A DNA stretch of 64,000 nt, taken from assembly GCA_029931535.1 (NCBI GenBank), contig JAQPZY010001415.1, forward strand, positions 2,570,501-2,634,500, written 5' to 3'. This stretch comes from Margaritifera margaritifera (lineage: Eukaryota > Mollusca > Bivalvia > Unionida > Margaritiferidae). The notes under the pieces are model-generated. The model had not been told where the DNA came from. It saw only the letters and a program-made list of their open reading frames with translations, and did not search any database. The position numbers were made by a program, and so were the translations under genes. The first letter of the stretch is position 1, and each line of letters begins with the position of its first letter. Positions 58,841 to 64,000 of the stretch are shown piece by piece.

Positions 58841-59933
58841 CCGGTATGAATAAACATAGTGTATTGTATAAAGATGGGTCTTTAAATCTCAGGGCCATTT
58901 TCTTCTAACACATTTAATACATGTTTTGTAAATAACTGTTTTGGGGTCATGGTGAATCAGGATATTAAGACAGTTGTAAATAATTTGAAAAATACACTAT
59001 TCTAACAGGTATCAGAACATGTGTCATATATGAAACATAATAAGAAATCATAGGAAACATTTCAAAAGTGGATTCAGACTTACAAGTCCTATATAAGAGT
59101 TTCTTGAAAATAAACTGTAGATAGGTATGTAGGTTTTCTGCAGATGGAAAAGCGTTTACAGGCTATGATATTTGGTTTCATGGACTGGTATTAATTACTG
59201 ACGAGTTGCGATAACGGCTCCCTTCATGAACTTGTGCATCTGTAATACAACTGGTGCTAATGCTCGTGGATAGCAATCAGCTTATAAAGGGATGTGGATA
59301 TTGTTGTGTGTACGAATACATTATTTCTAGTTATAACATGATAATGTTATTGTTTAAAACATACATACAAAATGTACATTACTGAAACAAGTATTACTTA
59401 CATTATGGTCTGTGTAAAACTAAAAATGAACGAATTGGAACACACATGCAACCACCCCGTGGCCATACCCCAGCCCTCATCCGTTTATGTTTATTATGTA
59501 AAGTTTGATTTTCTGGCATAAATTACCTTGCGAAAATAAGAAATTAATACAGCATTTTTCATTACAATCACATGTAACTTGCTGGCAAATATTTATCCCA
59601 AAATTTACCTAACGAAAACTCCCGGACAGCAAACAACTTACAGTCGACATCTTGACAATTTGGTCTACGTCACGAATTTCTGTGTGGGCGTGTTTTGATG
59701 TAATCATTTGAATAATTTCTTATCCGGAAACTAACGAATTGGTGTTCGGAAAACATCGATTTGTCGAAGGCGGAAATATCAAGATGGCGAGTGACTGCGA
59801 TACTGTGTAGGCCAGAAATATTCTGACGTAGTTAATTACATCAACATATGCCGTCTAATATGTCTCAGGGAAAGATTTTGACAGGAAATAAACAATTCTG
59901 GGTGTTAAAATTGCATACTGTGTAATTCTCGAA
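58841..59933 (+). other. Right arm of the DNA transposon
   Basis: No transposase exon was seen. An AAGATGGCGAGTGACTGCG start-like sequence on + (59,782) runs into TAG after eight codons. An ATGTCGACTGTAAGT on - (about 59,651) looks like a start codon close to a donor. Neither is supported by further exons. Confidence 0.4.
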
Positions 59934-59952
59934 AATTACAGACATTGTACCT
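59934..59952 (-). repeat. Right terminal inverted repeat of the DNA transposon
   Basis: Read on -: AGGTACAATGTCTGTAATT, next to TTAA at 59,953-59,956. Confidence 0.8.
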
Positions 59953-60524
59953 TTAAGGCCAGAATGATTATCAATACTTTAAATCTTGATCTCTTGGCCT
60001 TGGACGTTTCCTAACATAGACACAAAAAATGCAGTACAAATTCCATTTATATCAAACCTTTGTGCCGAACTTAAATCTGAGATATATCGAGTTAGGATGT
60101 GAAACGAGGGCCTACCTTCAGTGAAGACTACCATGTATAACGTTAAATTTGTGCTGCTATTACGTTAACATCTTGCATAATGTTAAATACTAACAATAAT
60201 TACTTAGCTTCTGCTTTTACAGTTTAAATAAAGTCTCTTAAAGTGAAATTTATAAGAATGACTTTGTACATCGTAGAGCAGTTTCAGACGGGTTTTCGAG
60301 CATTTTCAGTAAAATTGAAACTTGAAAACACTAAAGAGTCAGTAAATGAATCGCAAGTAAAGCTTCTGCACAATTTCCGTGAAGTTTCCGTCCAGTTTCC
60401 GTTCTGCGTAAACCTCATTTTTCATGCAGTGATTAATTGATTTTTTAATTCATTCATTAAGTTAAACTAATATATCCATTTATTTATGTTTCAAAACTCA
60501 CAGGCTTATTTATATCTTTTGACT

Positions 60525-60630
60525 ACCTTTCTGGCCATGATCCTGTTTTGACCTGCGCAAAAAACTGCATCTGTTCCTGGCGTCTTCGTTAATCTCCTGC
60601 AGCCAGCTAATTAATCCTTGCCATTGGAAT
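60525..60630 (-). pseudogene. EF-hand exon C remnant, copy 2
   Basis: On - it reads GLISWLQEINEDARNR where copy 1 has [14 protein letters not shown]. The EF-hand loop (DGSITQSEF) and its acceptor are missing, replaced by CAACAACA-type sequence. The second copy of the gene cannot use this exon as in copy 1. Confidence 0.55.
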
Positions 60631-60827
60631 AAAATCAAAATACGCCATTGTATACAACAACATAAACAACAACAACAATAAAAATGACCGGTATATCTGG
60701 TTGAGAACATTTTTACTTGATATTTATTGAGCTGTGTTTGTCATTACTTGATCCAGTGAACATCCTAAACACATGAGTTATTTAATTATCTTAATATATA
60801 CTGTATCCATACCGAGGGAAAAATAAT

Positions 60828-60831
<4 letters not shown>

Positions 60832-60866
<35 letters not shown>
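60832..60866. repeat. Poly(A) run
   Basis: About 35 A. It corresponds to an A-rich spot near 7,600 in copy 1, which lacks the expansion. Confidence 0.95.
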
Positions 60867-60868
<2 letters not shown>

Positions 60869-60935
60869 GGTAAATCTATTTAGACTATATCTCTAATTAG
60901 ATCTTAGCTGTTTGCAAGTATGTACACTGATGTAA

Positions 60936-61011
<76 letters not shown>
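60936..61011. repeat. (GA)n microsatellite
   Basis: About 37 GA units. Copy 1 has only GAGAGAGATAGACAGAGACA at 7,688. Confidence 0.97.
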
Positions 61012-61016
<5 letters not shown>

Positions 61017-61045
61017 AAACATAATAAAATGAATGTTTTACTTAC

Positions 61046-61195
61046 ACATCAAATCAAGTATCTCAACCAAAAGCTCTAGATTGCTTTTGCCTTCGACATC
61101 AAACAAGATAAACAGATATTCTGCAATTAAACTGTGTCCGACCTTTAACTTCCCAAGGGCGACTCTCACCTCCTCCTCAGATAAGTTACCATTCT
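61046..61195 (-). CDS. EF-hand protein, exon B, copy 2
   Basis: 150 bp with AG acceptor at 61,197-61,196 and GTAAGT donor at 61,045-61,040, the same length and phases as exon B of copy 1. It reads NGNLSEEEVRVALGKLKVG, then LIAEYLFILFDVEGK and ends LVEILDLM. With an upstream exon ending like exon A (DHN plus A), the loop would be DHNKNGNLSEEE, a valid EF-hand. The start of the next loop is lost: LDLM replaces LDSD. The frame is open and spliceable despite strong divergence from copy 1. Confidence 0.65.
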
Positions 61196-62385
61196 CTATA
61201 AATGAAAAAAACCCAATTCTCTCAGTTACAAACGAACGATTTTTTTACGCAAAGAATGAAATTCTTCAGTTGGCTAATTGATATGTTTCATATTTGTATC
61301 TTGTTTTCGGATTTACTTTTATTTCATAATTTTGCTTTTATTGTGACATTGCACATGACGTAATACATTACTTAATTGTAAGATCTAATTAACCAGATTA
61401 AAGACAGTAACGATTTTATACAAATAAATAAATAACTAGCAATAAATACTTTTAGAGACAGTTTTATCCGTCATCTGCTATTTAAAGATGAAAGTTTTGT
61501 TTTATTTATATTATCGGAAAAAGGCAAAGTTTTTATTAATATTCTAAGTGTTTGTTCATCATCAGCAAATTTTCAGGGTTCCACAACGCCTCTAATCGTC
61601 TTTACATGTCCTCAGTTCTGTGGATGAGTCTGGAATTATATTGTCTTACTGTATATTACTACTGCATATAAGGAGTTGTTTTTGCGGGGTTTTAATTTTT
61701 GATATGTTCGAGATAAATAATTATTTTGCGATAAAAAAATCCGTTGATTTTAGATCTTGAATAAAGGTCGTCTTTCGAGCAATCTCGAATTTTCTGTATA
61801 TGATGCAGATGAAAGAAATGGTTTTATTTCATTTCTGACATAAGTTTTATTTATTGACGCGCCGGTTGCCATGGAAATAGCGTGTGGAAGATATATAAAA
61901 GAAGACTTTAAAATGTTCAACTTTTACATGGATTCCTCATTGATGCGACTATCTATAAATTATTCATAAATTTCAAATGATGATATAAATTGTTATGCTG
62001 TTAATTCCATGAATCTGTACATTAAGAATTTCTGTATAAAAAGATACATTAAGTTAGCATTCAAGGCTAATAAGTTTCTATTTTATTTTTCATGTTTTTA
62101 TGCGTGTGTTTACATTATTTTGTTTCTTGTGTCTGGTAATGCGCATATCAAATTAGTGTTGCACGTTGTTATGACTCAGGCAATAATATATTTAGATTTT
62201 AGTTCATGGATGATCATATTCAGATCTTTTCACAAAATTGTCAGCTTGTGTGTGTTGCTATTCATTTGTTACTTGATTTTAATATGGGTCCTTATGAGAA
62301 TAAGATAGAAACATGTATTCAACTCGATCTTTTGTGAGTGATAGAGACATATAGCTGGTATACTGATTTTAGATCATGGTTGACT
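61196..62385. other. Intron sequence, copy 2
   Basis: Shares flanks with copy 1 (8,000-8,245 and 8,965-9,227). Positions 61,543-62,128 have no counterpart there, because copy 1 has a truncated LTR instead. A 99-codon hydrophobic open stretch at 62,009-62,308 is not conserved as an open frame in copy 1. Confidence 0.5.
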
Positions 62386-62389
62386 ATTT

Positions 62390-64000
62390 ATGGATAGTCA
62401 TTTAAGAATAGTTTCACAAAACTGTAGTGGTTTAACCAATAGTAAAAAAATGATGGATGCTTTTTTACTATGTAAGGAAAAAATAGGATATAATTTGTCG
62501 ACAAGATATTCATATAACTGAAACACAAGAGTTATATGTTAAAGCTCAATGGGGATTAAATGCTGTTTTCAGTTCATATCAGAATAATAGTAAATGGGAA
62601 AGTATTTGATTGTTGACCCGATAGTCAAGGAAGAGTGTTACATTCATTAATATTTATGAGGGAAAACAATGATGAAACACAATTTTACGAAAATTTAAAG
62701 AAAAATATAAAAGATTTCCAGAATGATTTTATTGTTCGGTGTGGTGATTGGAACTTGATATTGGACAAGGAAAATAATTTAGAAAATTAGCAAACATAAA
62801 TAATCCAAACGCGCCGAAAAAAAATGATAGCTATAATGGAAAGTTGAGAGTTATTAGATATTTGGAGGATCTTAAGTTAAAATAAAAAAGTGCTTAAATG
62901 GGATGGGAAAAATCCCCGACAATAAGCTCGTTTGTATTTTTACTTGATTTCCTGTGATTTGTGTGGTTATGTTCTACGTAGTTGTATTGTACCATGTTAT
63001 AGATCAGATCATTCTGGAACAATTTTAAAAATACAATTTGAAGTGAATGTTGGAGGTTGAGGCTAATGAAAGATATATAACTCTTTTTTGAATTCTTTAT
63101 AATAGAGTAAAATAGTAAATGATACAATATATGAAGCAAAAATAAAAATAAAAAAAAAATAAAAAAATAAAAAAAAAACAACAAAAAAATATGCCACTGA
63201 AATAGGTAACATTGATGCCAAAGACATTAAACCTGAAAATCATAAGTTCAGTATATCTGATCAATTATTTTTAAGAGACTTTATTGCTTATGACTAGAGG
63301 AAACGCTGTAATAAAATATGATTCATATAAGAAAGGAAAGGAAAGTTCTGTCACAAAGTTTAGAATGTGAATTTACTTATCAAGAATTAGCAAAGGTAGT
63401 TAAAGATATGCATAATGATAAAAGTCCAGATCTCTATGAATTTACGTCGAGTTTTTTTAAAAACTTTTTTTAAAAGATATGGGGCTATTTCTATTTGAGA
63501 TCAATAAATTTTGTATATGCATCAGGTTCATTATCAATTGGTCAAAAACATGGTATCATAACATGCATTCCAAATCCAAATAAAACTTTTTTTAAGGAAT
63601 TAGCGAGCCATATCATTATTGAATGTTATTTACAAAATGGTTTCAGCTTGTATTGCAAATAGAATAAAAGTGTTTTGGATGATTTAATACATAAAGACCA
63701 AAAGGGATTTATTTCTGGTGGATTTATTGAGAAAAATATTAGAATAATATATGATATTTTATTTAAAGGAATAAAGGAAGATATCCCTGATCTAATTGTA
63801 TCCATAGATTTTGAAAAGGCATTGGATATAAATTCCTGGAAATTTATAGATAAAACTTTTAGATACTTTAATTTTGGGGATTCAGTACTAAAATGCATCA
63901 GACTATTTTATAAGTAAGGTAATTCATATATATTACAAAATGGATATATGTAATTTGTTTAATGTCAAACGAGGTTGTAGACAAGGGGATCTAATTTTTC
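62390..64000 (+). mobile_element. L1/Tx1-like LINE relic, copy 2 (runs off the window)
   Basis: Endonuclease start LRIVSQNCSGLTNSKKMMDA at about 62,396. The GDWNLILD block follows at about 62,735. The decayed middle has an A-rich tract at 63,135-63,190. The RT entry MHNDKSPDLYEFTS lies at about 63,408, followed by the RT domain to the window end. Unlike copy 1 there is no minisatellite. Confidence 0.8.
63660..64000 (+). pseudogene. LINE reverse transcriptase, copy 2 (partial)
   Basis: Open for 80 codons from 63,675: DDLIHKDQKGFISGGFIEKN, LIVSIDFEKALDINSWKFID and FNFGDSVLKCIRLFYK, then TAAG. After a frame change comes the GCRQGD block at about 63,972. The first catalytic Asp in SIDFEKA is kept. 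The domain is truncated by the window end. Confidence 0.75.

Larger units (their letters stand above)
42489..59952 (+). mobile_element. Kolobok-like TTAA DNA transposon, 17.46 kb with nested insertions
   Basis: The left end AGGCGCAATGTCTGTAATT (42,489-42,507) and the right end, read inward on -, AGGTACAATGTCTGTAATT (59,952-59,934), match at 17 of 19 positions. Both ends abut TTAA (42,485-42,488 and 59,953-59,956), the target duplication typical of Kolobok and piggyBac. The 5'-purine-rich AGG end and the transposase type favour Kolobok. Inside are a 12-exon transposase pseudogene (42,790-53,608), a solo LTR (51,338-52,118) and a - strand CR1-like LINE (54,719-58,840). Removing the nested elements leaves about 12.6 kb, long for the superfamily because of introns. 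Confidence 0.75.
60190..64000 (-). repeat. Duplicated EF-hand gene region, copy 2 (continues past the window)
   Basis: Collinear with 6,660-12,600 in the same orientation. It contains a remnant of exon C, an intact-looking exon B and the start of the L1/Tx1-like LINE. It begins about 230 bp after the right end of the DNA transposon. Confidence 0.8.

Noticed and set aside
59651..59800. A gene start at AAGATGGCG (+) or ATGTCGACT-GTAAGT (-)
   Set aside because: The + frame stops after eight codons and no downstream exon supports the - one.
42489..59952. piggyBac as the identity of the TTAA element
   Set aside because: The transposase blocks (DGRMDS, TDAHPG, FRSTAE) and the AGG termini do not look like piggyBac, whose termini usually begin CCC and whose transposase has other motifs.
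61033..61281. A + strand frame over 61.0-61.3 kb
   Set aside because: Antisense of EF-hand exon B' on the - strand.

Overview
This is eukaryotic, intron-bearing, AT-rich nuclear DNA. It contains GT-AG split exons, many long (AT)n, (GA)n and (GATA)n arrays, and old non-LTR and LTR retroelements. The mix of L1/Tx1-like and CR1-like LINEs, a THAP/Kolobok-type transposase family and EF-hand genes fits a marine invertebrate, probably a bivalve or other mollusc. That assignment is inference from family resemblance, not a database result.

Layout. Positions 1-5,690 (segment A) carry a degenerate exon and a HAD-hydrolase-like first exon on +. Positions 6,660-16,118 hold three exons of an EF-hand gene on -. 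Its canonical Ca-binding loops are rebuilt exactly across two introns. The long intron contains a truncated LTR, an L1/Tx1-like LINE interrupted by a 1-kb minisatellite, and a second LTR. Positions 16-23 kb are mostly non-coding, with microsatellites and a - strand CR1-like LINE (20.5-22.5 kb). Positions 23.1-27.3 kb hold another partial copy of segment A (B) and its inverted counterpart (B'). Positions 27.4-34.3 kb hold a GC-richer patch, an intact solo LTR with a 4-bp target duplication, an RNase H-bearing LINE 3' fragment, and three decayed adjacent - strand genes that look like a relic of a large virus-like element.

Positions 36,966-42,265 (segment C) repeat segment A, and 60,190-64,000 repeats the EF-hand/LINE region of 6.66-12.6 kb. 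Order and orientation are the same, so the window spans most of an old tandem duplication. Between the two halves of the second unit sits a 17.46-kb DNA transposon (42,489-59,952). It has 19-bp terminal inverted repeats and TTAA at both ends, and encodes a multi-exon transposase of the 'DGRxDSxGH ... TDAHPG ... FRSTAE' type, best matched to the TTAA-specific Kolobok superfamily. The transposase is a pseudogene, and the element has itself been invaded by a solo LTR and a nearly full-length CR1-like LINE.

Only the EF-hand exons (7.1, 7.8, 16.0 and 61.1 kb), the copy-B HAD exon and perhaps a small exon at 18.8 kb look like host coding sequence without obvious damage. Almost everything else recognisable is repeat or pseudogene. 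Two results stand out: the minisatellite inside the LINE is an amplification of the LINE's own reverse-transcriptase codons, and the Kolobok-like element is delimited by matching termini found directly in the sequence.
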